A DNA stretch of 64,000 bases from an uncultured Saprospiraceae bacterium (GCA_937926205.1 CALEYL010000017.1:62001-126000), one strand, 5' to 3'. Shown: positions 35,684 through 44,512, counted from the stretch's first letter. The notes: generated by a model not told the origin, from the sequence alone. Numbers and translations are program-made.

Positions 35684-36667
35684 TCATATTACTCCCTTCA
35701 CATACCTCCCCGGCTCCAAATCAAATTTCACCTTACACCCGTCACAACAGAAATACACCTTTTCGCCCTGATATTCAACTACATGCCTGGGATTGTTCAT
35801 ATCTACCGCCACGCCGCATACCGGGTTGATGTAAAGCGCCGGTTTGGCAGTTTCATTTCCGGAATTTTGAAATCCGGCAAAAGCCATGGTAGCATGGGTA
35901 CGACGCATCAAAATCATCTCGGCTAAAATGCTGACGGCAACTTCTTCAGGAGTTTTGGCGTGAATATCTATGCCCGCAGGCGATTTAACGGCAGCGATCG
36001 CCTGAGCGTCCAGCCCCTGCTGGTTCAGGTAATCCGAAACAGAAGCCTTTTTTTTGCGGCTGGCCACAAACCCGATGTAGGCATGCGGTTTGGCTAATGC
36101 CTGTTCAAGTGCCGTTTCATCCTGCTTGCCTTGTGTGGCAATAACAAAACAGGTTGCCGGAGTCGTTTTCACCTGAGAAAGATTCATTTGCGTAACGAGT
36201 TCGTCCACCTTTTCAAAGGTATTCAAATCGGCATCGGGCGCAACGGCCGTCACCCGGTACCCGGCGGCTTTACTGATTTTCACCACGGCTTTGGCGATGG
36301 CAGTTTGGCCTATGACCACCACATGTGGCGGCGGCAATACGGGATCAATAAACACCTCTACAGCGCCATCGCTCTGGCAGGTCATTTTGTATTCCATGAC
36401 GCCTTCTTCTTTTTCAGCGGAGGGAGCATAACCGATTCTGACCAGGCGGGCTTTGCCGGTTTTCATGGCTGCTTCAGCTTCTTTTTTTACAATCGAGTCC
36501 ACACAACCGCCACCAACCCAGCCCATCACTTCACCGAATTGATTGACAACAGCCTTATCGCCTGTTTTTCCGGAACTTGGCGCTTCCCTGCGCACGACGA
36601 CGACCGTCGCAAATGGTTCGTTTTTTTTGCTCAGGGCAAGGATATTTTCCAAATATTGTTCAAGCAT
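35684..36667 (-). CDS. coxF: CoxF: XdhC/CoxI-family maturation factor with C-terminal YHS domain
   Basis: 327 aa from ATG 36667, which overlaps the coxE stop by 8 bp; a longer in-frame start adds 35 residues lying inside coxE. Residues ~1-75 are the XdhC/CoxI N-terminal domain (GEVMGWVGGGCVDSIVKKEA), ~125-265 the Rossmann XdhC C-terminal domain (HVVVIGQTAIAKAVVKI), and ~280-327 a YHS domain with Cys in NPVCGV and FCCDGC. XdhC proteins bind molybdenum cofactor and help sulfuration and insertion. The YHS domain is a small metal-binding module; here it may handle copper for the Mo/Cu centre (inference). Last gene of the cox cluster. Confidence 0.85.
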   Translation of the reverse strand: MLEQYLENILALSKKNEPFATVVVVRREAPSSGKTGDKAVVNQFGEVMGWVGGGCVDSIVKKEAEAAMKTGKARLVRIGYAPSAEKEEGVMEYKMTCQSDGAVEVFIDPVLPPPHVVVIGQTAIAKAVVKISKAAGYRVTAVAPDADLNTFEKVDELVTQMNLSQVKTTPATCFVIATQGKQDETALEQALAKPHAYIGFVASRKKKASVSDYLNQQGLDAQAIAAVKSPAGIDIHAKTPEEVAVSILAEMILMRRTHATMAFAGFQNSGNETAKPALYINPVCGVAVDMNNPRHVVEYQGEKVYFCCDGCKVKFDLEPGRYVKGVI

Positions 36668-37799
36668 CGCCAAGCATATTTTCAAGTTCGAGCAAACTTT
36701 CCAGATTATGGGCCGATTGAAAGACATCCAACCAGGGCAGCGCAGCCTGCATGCCGCCTGCCAGGGGCTCATAACCTTTCATTCCTTTGAGGGGGTTGAG
36801 CCAGATGACTTTTCTGGCCCGTTTTTGTATATTAAACAACACCTGTCCCAACAAGTTGGGGTCTCCCGTATCAAGGCCATCGCTCAGGATCAGGACGATG
36901 GGTGAACCGTTGAGCGTTTGTTTGCCGTGTTTCTCGTGAAAAGTTTGCAGGCACTCCCCTATTTTTGTCCCTCCCGACCAATTGTCAGCTTGACGGGATA
37001 TCACCGACAAGACCAGATCCAGCCGCCCGGATTGCAGCATTTTGCTGATTTTTATCAAGGAAGTGCTGAAAATGAAAGCCTCCATCTGCCTGAAATGCTC
37101 GCGCAAAGCGCAAACAAACCGAAGCAGGTAAAAACTGTATTTATCCATTGATCCGCTGACGTCGAGCAATACAATCAAACGCTGCTTTTTTGGCCGTTGC
37201 GCTTTTCTGAAAAGGTCAATAGGTTCTCCGCCATAACCGATGCTTCTTCTGATCGTTTTGCGGAGGCTGACAGGACCATTTTTCCGGTTTTCTTTTTTGC
37301 GACGCCTGAGTCTGAGGGCCATTTCCTGAAACAATTTTTGAGCAATAGCATCCAGCGGATCGGCGTCAATCTCATTTATTTTTGAAAAGTCAGTGGTTTT
37401 CAGCCGTTCGGTTTCGTTCGCGCCCGACACATTTTTACCTGCTTCTGCATCGGCTTCCGTTTTCCCTCTGCCCAGCATCACCAGAGAGGGATTGGCTTTG
37501 TTTTCAAAAGTGCCCTGTATTTTGGTCTTGTTTTTCCTTTCCCTCAGATCCGTTGGATTGGTATCCCAGAACAGCACGAAAAGTTGGTCAAACAAACGGC
37601 GGTCTTCAGGCGAAGCACAAAAAATGGTTTTCAGGGCACTTTTAAATAAGGATCGCTGCGTCAGCATCGGACCTTTCAGCGCCTGAAGGGCATCCTGGGT
37701 TTCCTGAATGCCGACATTCAGGCCATGGCCTCTGGCAAACTGTGCGAAAGCGACAATGCTCTCTGTGATGCTTTTTGTTTCAAATGCCTGTTTTTTCAT
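36660..37799 (-). CDS. coxE: CoxE: VWA-domain maturation protein
   Basis: 379 aa with a von Willebrand factor A-like C-terminal half. The MIDAS motif is DVSGS (213-217), with a later SDGLDTGD. The N-terminal part is a charged helical region with a basic segment (LRRRKKENRKNG). CoxE works with the AAA+ ATPase CoxD in building the CuSMoO2 active site of CO dehydrogenase. It begins 6 bp after coxD and overlaps coxF by 8 bp, indicating translational coupling. The RKTIRRSIGYGGEPIDL patch before the VWA domain is typical of CoxE-like proteins. Confidence 0.85.
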   Translation of the reverse strand: MKKQAFETKSITESIVAFAQFARGHGLNVGIQETQDALQALKGPMLTQRSLFKSALKTIFCASPEDRRLFDQLFVLFWDTNPTDLRERKNKTKIQGTFENKANPSLVMLGRGKTEADAEAGKNVSGANETERLKTTDFSKINEIDADPLDAIAQKLFQEMALRLRRRKKENRKNGPVSLRKTIRRSIGYGGEPIDLFRKAQRPKKQRLIVLLDVSGSMDKYSFYLLRFVCALREHFRQMEAFIFSTSLIKISKMLQSGRLDLVLSVISRQADNWSGGTKIGECLQTFHEKHGKQTLNGSPIVLILSDGLDTGDPNLLGQVLFNIQKRARKVIWLNPLKGMKGYEPLAGGMQAALPWLDVFQSAHNLESLLELENMLGDA

Positions 37800-37805
37800 G
37801 GCGCT

Positions 37806-38678
37806 TCAACTGAATGCCTGTATGCCTTCTGACTTAATCTGTTGAATGTCTTCTATTGATTTCAGAATGCTGCCCAGCGTTTGGTCAAAACCCGCGCTGT
37901 TAATTTCGCGGTATCCCAGCGCCATCAGGGATTCTGCCCAGTCTATGGTTTCGGAAACGCCTGGTGTTTTAGACAATTTCCGAAGCCGGAATTGTTGCAC
38001 AAAACCAACGACCTGTTCCAGTAATTTCGGCTCTATGCCGGGTAATCGTTTTTTAACAATGGCCATTTCTTTGGCCAGGTCCGGATAATCAATCCAATGG
38101 TACAAACATCGCCGCTTCAGGGCATCACTCAGTTCGCGGGTACGATTAGACGTCAGCACGACGTAGGGTTTGAAAGTTGCTTTGAGGGTACCCATTTCCG
38201 GAATGCTGATCTGAAAAGCAGAAAGCAATTCCAGCAGGTAAGCTTCAAATTCCTCGTCGGAGCGATCCAGTTCATCGAGAAGCAAAACCGGCGCTTTCGA
38301 TTCCGCCAGGATGGACTGCAGCAAAGGCCTTTTCAATAAAAAGTCATGGTTAAAAATATGCTTCTCTTTTTCTTCGATCGAACGGTCGCTTCCCTCCTGA
38401 AGTTTGATGCTCAACAATTGTTTCTGATAGTTCCACTCGTAAACCGCGGCATTGACATCGAGGCCTTCATAGCACTGCAGGCGGATTAATTCCGTGTCGA
38501 GCAATTGTGAAAGCACCAAAGCGGCTTCCGTTTTACCCACTCCCGGCGGGCCTTCGAGCAATAGTGGTTTTTGCAGTTTCACCAACAGAAAAAGCGCCGT
38601 GGCCAATTCTTCATCGGCCACATAATTGTGTTTTTCTAATTCCCGGATGATGCGGTCAGGATGTTCGATTGTTTGCAC
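37806..38678 (-). CDS. coxD: CoxD: MoxR-type AAA+ ATPase
   Basis: 290 aa. Walker A GPPGVGKT (43-50), Walker B LLLDELDRSDEEFE, sensor 1 in VVLTSNRTRELSDALKRRC and a C-terminal lid. The start codon is GTG at 38678. In Afipia (Oligotropha) carboxidovorans CoxD is needed for introducing sulfur into the Mo site before copper insertion, acting with the VWA protein CoxE, which follows directly. Spacing of 5 bp to coxG and 6 bp to coxE shows a tight operon. MoxR-VWA pairs also mature other enzymes, but the surrounding genes fix the assignment. Confidence 0.87.
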   Translation of the reverse strand: MQTIEHPDRIIRELEKHNYVADEELATALFLLVKLQKPLLLEGPPGVGKTEAALVLSQLLDTELIRLQCYEGLDVNAAVYEWNYQKQLLSIKLQEGSDRSIEEKEKHIFNHDFLLKRPLLQSILAESKAPVLLLDELDRSDEEFEAYLLELLSAFQISIPEMGTLKATFKPYVVLTSNRTRELSDALKRRCLYHWIDYPDLAKEMAIVKKRLPGIEPKLLEQVVGFVQQFRLRKLSKTPGVSETIDWAESLMALGYREINSAGFDQTLGSILKSIEDIQQIKSEGIQAFS

Positions 38679-38683
38679 GGTCG

Positions 38684-39208
38684 TTATTTAGAACCAAATA
38701 TTCCCTTGATGACACCGCCTACAATCGAGCCGGCACTTAAATCATTGTCTACTGTCTGGCCGGCAAGCTGACCTTTGAAATTATTGACAAACTGGTCGAA
38801 TACCTGTCCGGTTACATCGTTGATGAGTCGGGAGCCAAATTGCGCCAACATGCCTGTAATGCTGACTTCCATAGAGACGTTGACCTCGGTGCCGCCGTCT
38901 TTTTCAGCCAATTGGCCCTGCATGTTCATCTCCGCGCCTCCTTTGCCTTTGCTGTCTGTCCCGACACCTTTCATAGACATTTTCCTGGCTGCAGCATCCC
39001 TTTCCAGAAAAGTGATCAATCCGGCATATTTGGCTTTTACCGGGCCAAATTTCAACTCTACTTCCCCTTTGAAATTATCCTCGTCTACTTTCTCAGTCAG
39101 TGAAGCGCCCGGTACACAGTTGACCACCTTGTCAGGATCGGTCAGGTTGTTCCAGACAGCATCTATCGGAAATTCTACGTGGAATGTTTTTGTAATAGTG
39201 GTTATCAT
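38684..39208 (-). CDS. coxG: CoxG: SRPBCC-fold protein of the CO dehydrogenase subunit G family
   Basis: 174 aa. It opens with the CoxG/SRPBCC pattern (FHVEFPIDAVWNNLTDPDKV then VNCVPGASL), which forms a hydrophobic cup, and ends in a Gly-rich amphipathic tail (GSIVGGVIKGIFGSK). CoxG anchors CO dehydrogenase to the cytoplasmic membrane in characterised systems and recent work assigns quinone-carrying ability to the family. In Afipia the gene closes the cluster, whereas here it lies between coxL and coxD. A 165-bp gap with a hairpin separates it from coxL. Confidence 0.85.
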   Translation of the reverse strand: MITTITKTFHVEFPIDAVWNNLTDPDKVVNCVPGASLTEKVDEDNFKGEVELKFGPVKAKYAGLITFLERDAAARKMSMKGVGTDSKGKGGAEMNMQGQLAEKDGGTEVNVSMEVSITGMLAQFGSRLINDVTGQVFDQFVNNFKGQLAGQTVDNDLSAGSIVGGVIKGIFGSK

Positions 39209-39280
39209 GAAGACTTCGTTTTTGAATGTAAAACAAGAACACTTATCTGATTTTCATTGTTTTAGGAATAAATATGTGAA

Positions 39281-39326
39281 GGCCCCAAAATCGGAGTTTA
39301 CGCTGGTAAACGACGAATTTGGGGCC
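39281..39326. promoter_or_regulatory. Interrupted hairpin between coxL and coxG
   Basis: Outer arms GGCCCCAAA/TTTGGGGCC enclose an inner perfect stem GTTTAC-GCTG-GTAAAC. No U-tract follows on the minus strand, so an RNA-processing or stability element is more likely than an intrinsic terminator. Confidence 0.6.
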
Positions 39327-39373
39327 AGTGCTGCCCCATTTAGCGGATGGACGGGCAGGCGCAAAACATACTA

Positions 39374-41740
39374 CTAAATTGCCCCCTTGTCCTTTAAGGC
39401 TTTCCAAACCTTAAAGGGCGTAATCGGGATATCGAGGTGTGTGATGCCGTATGGCGACAATGCATCCACAATGGCGTTGGCAATGGCTGGCGGCGCGCCT
39501 ACTGTAGGCGATTCGCCAACCCCTTTTGCGCCAATCGGATGGTGAGGCGACGGCGTAACGACATGTCCCGTTTCCCACCTGGGTGATTCAACGGCCGTTG
39601 GCACGAGATAATCCATCAGCGTACCATTCAGGATGTTGCCGGCTTCGTCATAAATCAACTCTTCGTACATGGCCGGAGCAATGCCCTGTGTCAATCCACC
39701 GTGGACCTGCCCCTGCACGATCATCGGGTTGATGATGTGTCCGCAGTCGTCAATAGCCACAAACCGGCGCACGTGGATGCCGCCTGTTTCTTTGTCAATA
39801 TCCACCACACAGATGTAAGCGCCCGACGGGAAAGTCAGGTTGGGCGGGTCGTAATAGTGGGTCGCTTCAAAACCGGCTTCCATGCCTTGCGGATGGTTGG
39901 TATAGGCGGCAAAAACGATTTCCTGAATCGTCTTGGATTTTTCCGGCGCGCCTTTCACAGAAAACTTACCGGGTTCCCATTCCAGGTCAGCTTCGCTGAC
40001 TTCGAGCAGGTAAGCAGCAATTTTCCGTGCTTTGTCCCGAAGCTTGCGGGCAGCCATGGCAGCGGCAGCGCCGGCGGTGGGCGTACTCCGGCTGGCATAA
40101 GTGCCCAAACCGTAAGGCGCCGTATCTGTATCGCCTTCCTCTACCTGGATGTGTTCGGCAGGAATGCCCAACTCTTCCGCGATGATTTGTGCATATGTCG
40201 TTTCGTGGCCCTGCCCCTGCGATTTGGTGCCAAAGCGGGCGATGGCCTTGCCTGTAGGGTGTACTCTGATTTCTGCGCTGTCGAACATTTTGATCCCCAG
40301 AATATCGAAATCCTTGGAGGGGCCCGCGCCTACAATTTCCGTGAAGGTAGAAATGCCGATGCCCATCAATTCGCCTTTTGCGCGTTTCTCAGCCTGTTCT
40401 TTGCGCAGGCCGTGGTAGTCAATCGCGTCCATTGCTTTCTGAAGGCCCGCTACGTAATCGCCGCTGTCGTAAGTCCAGCCGGTTGGCGATTTCCAGGGAA
40501 AATCTTCTTTTTTGATGAAATTTTCCATGCGCAGTTCGGCAGGATCTTTGCCGATTTCCAACGCAAAACGATCCGTAATGCGCTCAATGGCATGAACCGC
40601 TTCTGTTACGCGGAACGAGCAGCGGTAAGCCACGCCTCCCGGAGGTTTGTTGGTGTAAACAGCATCGGCCTCCATATATGCCGTGCCGTAATCGTAAGAT
40701 CCGGTGGCAATAGAGAACATGCCCGTAGGGAATTTAGAAGGGTTGGCTGCGGCATCGGTATAGCCGTGGTCAGCTAAAACCTTAAATCGCGTAGCCAGTA
40801 TTTTGCCCTCTTTGGTTCCCGCCAATTCTGCCGTGATGTGATAATCGCGGGCAAAAGAATCCGCCTGAAGATTTTCGCTGCGGTCTTCGATCCATTTGAC
40901 CGGAGCACCCACGAGGAAAGAAACAGCAATGGCAATGACATAGCCTGGATATACAGGCACTTTGCCACCAAAGCCACCTCCAATATCCGGGGATATTACC
41001 CTGATCTTTTCTTCGGTTAAGCCTACATGCCCGGCCACCAGCGCAATCACGGTACGAATGGCGTGCGGCGCCTGGGTGGTCATGTACATGGTCAGGTGAT
41101 TGTTCACCTTGTCGTAATCGGCAACACAACCACAGGTTTCTATCGAAGCTACGTGGATGCGCGGGATGTACATCTGTTCTTTTACGACCACATCTGCGTT
41201 GGCAAAAACCTGCGCGGTTTTGTCTTTATCCCCGACTTCCCAATGCCAGATGTGGTTGTCTTTTTTGCCCGGTTTGTCGCTTCTCAATACAGGCGCATCG
41301 GGTGAAAGCGACTTGTAAGGATCCATAACCGGTTTCATCGGCTCGTATTCCACTTTCACTGCTTCCCGGCCATCGCGGGCAGCATAACGGCTGGTGGCGA
41401 TGACGGCAGCTACTTCCTGAGCCTGATACATCACCGTATCGGTCGGCAGTACCATCTGGGTATCCGACATCAGGGTCGGCATCCAGTGCAGGTTGTATTT
41501 TTCGAGGTCCCGCCCTGTAACAACGGCCACAACGCCCGGAACTTTCAATGCTGCTTCGCTGTCAATATTCTTAATTTTGGCATAGGCGTACGGACTTCTC
41601 ACAATGTCCATATACAGCATACCCGGCAATTTAATGTCATCTACATAGTGCCCTTTCCCCTGTATGAACCGGGCATCTTCCTTCCTTTTCATGGAATGCC
41701 CCATTCCTCCTATTTCCTTAGATGTTTTGCACTGAATCAT
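39374..41740 (-). CDS. coxL: CoxL: form I aerobic carbon monoxide dehydrogenase, molybdenum/copper large subunit
   Basis: 788 aa. The active-site loop reads AYRCSFR, with Cys374, the residue that holds copper in the Mo-S-Cu centre. This is the signature of form I CoxL, as opposed to AYRGAGR in the form II group. The molybdopterin-binding motif GQGHETTYAQI and the catalytic Glu in GAKGVGESPTVGAPPA are present. Start at ATG 41740 (MIQCKTSKEIGG), because the alignment to IGGMG..RKEDARFIQGKGHYVDD begins there; a TTG at 41779 would overlap coxS. CO + H2O is oxidised to CO2, with electrons passing via CoxS and CoxM to the respiratory chain. Length is close to the ~800 aa usual for the family. Confidence 0.93.
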   Translation of the reverse strand: MIQCKTSKEIGGMGHSMKRKEDARFIQGKGHYVDDIKLPGMLYMDIVRSPYAYAKIKNIDSEAALKVPGVVAVVTGRDLEKYNLHWMPTLMSDTQMVLPTDTVMYQAQEVAAVIATSRYAARDGREAVKVEYEPMKPVMDPYKSLSPDAPVLRSDKPGKKDNHIWHWEVGDKDKTAQVFANADVVVKEQMYIPRIHVASIETCGCVADYDKVNNHLTMYMTTQAPHAIRTVIALVAGHVGLTEEKIRVISPDIGGGFGGKVPVYPGYVIAIAVSFLVGAPVKWIEDRSENLQADSFARDYHITAELAGTKEGKILATRFKVLADHGYTDAAANPSKFPTGMFSIATGSYDYGTAYMEADAVYTNKPPGGVAYRCSFRVTEAVHAIERITDRFALEIGKDPAELRMENFIKKEDFPWKSPTGWTYDSGDYVAGLQKAMDAIDYHGLRKEQAEKRAKGELMGIGISTFTEIVGAGPSKDFDILGIKMFDSAEIRVHPTGKAIARFGTKSQGQGHETTYAQIIAEELGIPAEHIQVEEGDTDTAPYGLGTYASRSTPTAGAAAAMAARKLRDKARKIAAYLLEVSEADLEWEPGKFSVKGAPEKSKTIQEIVFAAYTNHPQGMEAGFEATHYYDPPNLTFPSGAYICVVDIDKETGGIHVRRFVAIDDCGHIINPMIVQGQVHGGLTQGIAPAMYEELIYDEAGNILNGTLMDYLVPTAVESPRWETGHVVTPSPHHPIGAKGVGESPTVGAPPAIANAIVDALSPYGITHLDIPITPFKVWKALKDKGAI

Positions 41741-41771
41741 ATGATTGAGAATTGAATGGTTGTTGAATGAA

Positions 41772-42275
41772 TCACACAAATTGCGGCTCTGTGGAGGCCG
41801 TTTCTTCCCCCCTCATTTTGGCGCCGGCATATTCTATGGCCTTTACAATGTTGTTGTATCCGGTGCAGCGGCACAGGTTGCCTGAAATTCCCCAGCGGAT
41901 TTCTTCTTCCGTCGGATTTGGATTGTTGGCCAACAATTCAGAAGCACGCATGATCATACCCGGCGTGCAAAAACCGCAATGGAGGGCATGGTTTTCTTTA
42001 AAGCCTTCCTGAAGCGGATGCAGTTGTCCGTCCTGAATCATGCCTTCTATGGTTGTAATGGACTTGCCATTGGCCTGTACGGCCAACATGGTGCAGGATT
42101 TCACCGACTTGCCGTCGAGTAAAATGGTGCAGGCGCCGCAACTCGACGTATCGCAACCAATATGAGTCCCGGTAAGGTTCAGGACTTCCCGAATCAAATG
42201 CACCAACAACAAACGGGGTTCTACCTCTGCTGTATGTTGGGCGCCGTTGACAGTTACTGTAATTTGCTTGAGCAT
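41772..42275 (-). CDS. coxS: CoxS: [2Fe-2S] small subunit of CO dehydrogenase
   Basis: 167 aa with both [2Fe-2S] clusters of the xanthine oxidase family. The N-terminal plant-ferredoxin-type site is C-x4-C-x2-C-x11-C (GCDTSSCGACTILLDGK followed by SC) and the C-terminal four-helix site is CGFC..CRC (ALHCGFCTPGM, GNLCRCTGYNNIV). It transfers electrons from the Mo/Cu centre to the FAD subunit. It begins 33 bp after coxM and stops 31 bp before coxL. A hydrophilic tail of ~15 residues is slightly longer than typical. Confidence 0.93.
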   Translation of the reverse strand: MLKQITVTVNGAQHTAEVEPRLLLVHLIREVLNLTGTHIGCDTSSCGACTILLDGKSVKSCTMLAVQANGKSITTIEGMIQDGQLHPLQEGFKENHALHCGFCTPGMIMRASELLANNPNPTEEEIRWGISGNLCRCTGYNNIVKAIEYAGAKMRGEETASTEPQFV

Positions 42276-42308
42276 ATTGAGAAAAGGTTTTAAGTCATTG
42301 AATGTTTA

Positions 42309-43181
42309 CTACTTAGATCCGGCTCTTTCCACCGCCTTGTGGATCATCCGTTTCACAAGTACGGCCACCATGGCTCGCTTGTATTCCTCGCTGCCTCTCA
42401 GGTCGGATGATGGACTGCAATCTTCAGAAGCGTACTGTGCCGCTTCAGCGACGGAAGCTTCGGTAATGGGTTTTCCAATCAAGGCCTGTTCTGAACGGGC
42501 AGCCCGAAGGGGTGTCGCATTGACATTGGTGAGTCCAATGCCTGCTGCCGTGCAAATACCGGATTTATCCAAAGTCAATTGAACGGCGACGCCGGCGGTC
42601 GCATAATCGCCTACTTTCCTTTCCAGTTTGTGGTAAGCGCTGCCGGTTCCGCTGCCGGGAATGGGTATTTGAATTTCTGTCAGGATTTCTTCAGGTTGAA
42701 GGGCGGTCATGTAAAAGCCGAAAAAGAACTCATCTATGGGTATCGCTCTTTCGCCTTCGGGTCCGGTGGCAATGACGGTGGCATTCAGGGCCAGCATGAC
42801 AGCAGGGTGGTCATTGGCGGCATCGCCATGAGCCAGGTTTCCTCCAATGGTACCTCTGTTGCGCACCTGAGGGTCGGCAATCAGTTTAGTGGCATCAGCA
42901 AAAATGGGAAAATGTTTTTTCAGGAGGTCGGAATGTTCCAAATCTGCTTCGCGGGTAAGGGCGCCAATTTTTAGGATACCTCCTTCTTCTTTGATGTGCG
43001 ACAAGCCTGGAATTCCATTGATGTCGATGAGGTATTCCGGCGTGGCAAACCTCAATTTCATCATGGGAATCAGGCTGTGCCCGCCTGAAAGAATTTTAGC
43101 TTCGTCGCCGTACTTCTGCAAAAGCGAAATCGCTTCTGACAACGTATTCGGGGCTTCATACTGAAAGGGCTGAGCAATCAT
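42309..43181 (-). CDS. coxM: CoxM: FAD-binding medium subunit of CO dehydrogenase
   Basis: 290 aa from ATG 43181 (MIAQPFQYEAPNTLSEAISLL); the frame extends 19 codons upstream but those are not conserved. FAD-binding motifs are SGGHSLIPMMKLR (usually AGGxSLxPxM) and TIGGNLAHGDAANDHPA, followed by the CO_deh_flav_C region. CoxM takes electrons from CoxS and passes them to quinone. It leads the operon, giving order M-S-L-G-D-E-F, close to the classic coxMSLDEFG. Confidence 0.92.
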   Translation of the reverse strand: MIAQPFQYEAPNTLSEAISLLQKYGDEAKILSGGHSLIPMMKLRFATPEYLIDINGIPGLSHIKEEGGILKIGALTREADLEHSDLLKKHFPIFADATKLIADPQVRNRGTIGGNLAHGDAANDHPAVMLALNATVIATGPEGERAIPIDEFFFGFYMTALQPEEILTEIQIPIPGSGTGSAYHKLERKVGDYATAGVAVQLTLDKSGICTAAGIGLTNVNATPLRAARSEQALIGKPITEASVAEAAQYASEDCSPSSDLRGSEEYKRAMVAVLVKRMIHKAVERAGSK

Positions 43182-43204
43182 AAGCAATACTGTTTTTGGA
43201 TAAA

Positions 43205-43239
43205 CAAAAGGTATCGACCTGCCCCTGGAGCAGAGCAAA
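43205..43239 (-). promoter_or_regulatory. Candidate promoter of the cox operon
   Basis: On the minus strand TTTG (43239-43236) is followed after 22 bp by TACCTTTTG (43213-43205), near the Bacteroidota pattern TTTG-N17-23-TAnnTTTG with one extra T. The coxM ATG lies 24 bp further on. Confidence 0.4.
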
Positions 43240-43260
43240 ATCGGTCTATTTTACAAACAA

Positions 43261-43731
43261 TCAGTTCATTACACTTGCTCGCTTAATAAAGATACTTAAC
43301 CTGTTGAGGTAATTTAGCAGGCTGGCATTGAGCCAAATACCCATAAATACAAGCGCAGTGCCGCCATAATAGAGCCAGGACGACCATTCATTTGCCACAC
43401 TGAAAAAGACCATGGCCAACCCGGACAGGGCCAGCATGAAAGCATAGATCGTTCTCTTATCGCGAAAATTGAGCAAGATACAGCTCAGGGTGATCAGGCC
43501 AATAAAACCGGTAATCATCAAGGTTAGCGGGGATGCATGGACGGGGTTAAAATCAACTGTTTTTCCACTGCACAATACCATGGTGCTGGAATAAGCCACG
43601 ATGCAAAAGGGGCATTTGGGCAGTATTGCCAAAACGACACCCATCAATAGTCCGGTCTTTTGCTTAGACCCAACTTTGATTTTTGCGCCTTTACAAGGCG
43701 CACACTCGTGAATTTGATCCTCAACATGCAT
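43261..43731 (-). CDS. Cys-rich four-TM membrane protein of unknown function
   Basis: 156 aa from ATG 43731 (MHVEDQIHECAPCKGAKIKVG); the frame stays open 27 codons upstream. Four TM helices are predicted. A CAPC pair precedes TM1, and KCPFC lies at the end of TM1, reminiscent of small MerC-like or thiol/metal-handling membrane proteins, though no family can be named. It lies 80 bp upstream of coxM on the same strand. The Cys pairs make metal or sulfur traffic for the CO dehydrogenase possible, but this is inference. Confidence 0.6.
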   Translation of the reverse strand: MHVEDQIHECAPCKGAKIKVGSKQKTGLLMGVVLAILPKCPFCIVAYSSTMVLCSGKTVDFNPVHASPLTLMITGFIGLITLSCILLNFRDKRTIYAFMLALSGLAMVFFSVANEWSSWLYYGGTALVFMGIWLNASLLNYLNRLSIFIKRASVMN

Positions 43732-44088
43732 TGGCTGGATTGTTAAGGCTATTGTTAGAAAGTGGTTGCGACAGGGTTGCCCAAATCTACAAAAGTCAAA
43801 ATAGAAAAACAAGATAATTGTTCACCAATAAGCCGCTTATTGGTAAAAAAATGTATAGACATGGATTTTTCCGGATTATCCTTCTGCTTTTTGAATTCCT
43901 GCAAAACCGCAGCTTTTCAAAAGCAAGCAGCGTACCCGGAGAATAAGGCCGCTTTCTCAGACATTTTTACAATAGAAAAAACAGGCACTCAGCCTCTGAT
44001 CAATTTTTTTTCTTTCCAATAATCCAAATCAATCTTCCCGCCGTATGTAGAGGAAATTTCGATTAACAACATCTAAAATTGATTTCAA

Positions 44089-44490
44089 ATGTCAAACAAC
44101 CTCTCAACCGTTCAACAAATCTATGCCTGCTTTGCACAAGGCGATGTACCGGGAATTTTGGCTAAACTTTCCGATGACGTGACTTTTTTTAATGGCTCCG
44201 ATCCAAAAGTAGCGCCTTTTGGCGGCGAATTTAAAGGTAAGGATGGCGTTGTTCAGTTCTTCACCGGACTTGGACTAACGACACAAACGACTGCGTTTGT
44301 GCCTGAAAATTTCAGGGAAGAAGGCAACAAAGTGGTGAATGAAGTACGCCACGATGGTATCGTGACCGCCACTGGTCATCCGTTCAGCGTTAATGCGCAG
44401 TTTGTGTGGACTTTCGACGACAATGGCATGGTAAAAGATTGGAAAGGCACGGGCGATTTTTCGAGCATTAATTCAGCTTTTCTGAATTAA
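44089..44490 (+). CDS. Nuclear transport factor 2-like (SnoaL-type) protein
   Basis: 133 aa, cone-shaped NTF2 fold by pattern: helical start (STVQQIYACFAQGDVPGILAKLSDDVTFF) then curved strands ending TFDDNGMVKDWKG. This superfamily includes ketosteroid isomerase-like enzymes and small-molecule binders. No catalytic pair can be assigned. Standalone gene, cytoplasmic, divergent from the Cys-rich membrane protein gene. Confidence 0.8.
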   Translation: MSNNLSTVQQIYACFAQGDVPGILAKLSDDVTFFNGSDPKVAPFGGEFKGKDGVVQFFTGLGLTTQTTAFVPENFREEGNKVVNEVRHDGIVTATGHPFSVNAQFVWTFDDNGMVKDWKGTGDFSSINSAFLN

Positions 44491-44512
44491 AGAGGAGCAA
44501 GGAGCAATATGC

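Noticed and set aside
36660..39208. MoxR-VWA pair as a general chaperone or stress system
   Set aside because: Tight linkage to coxG and coxF and to a form I coxL makes the CoxD/CoxE role much more likely.
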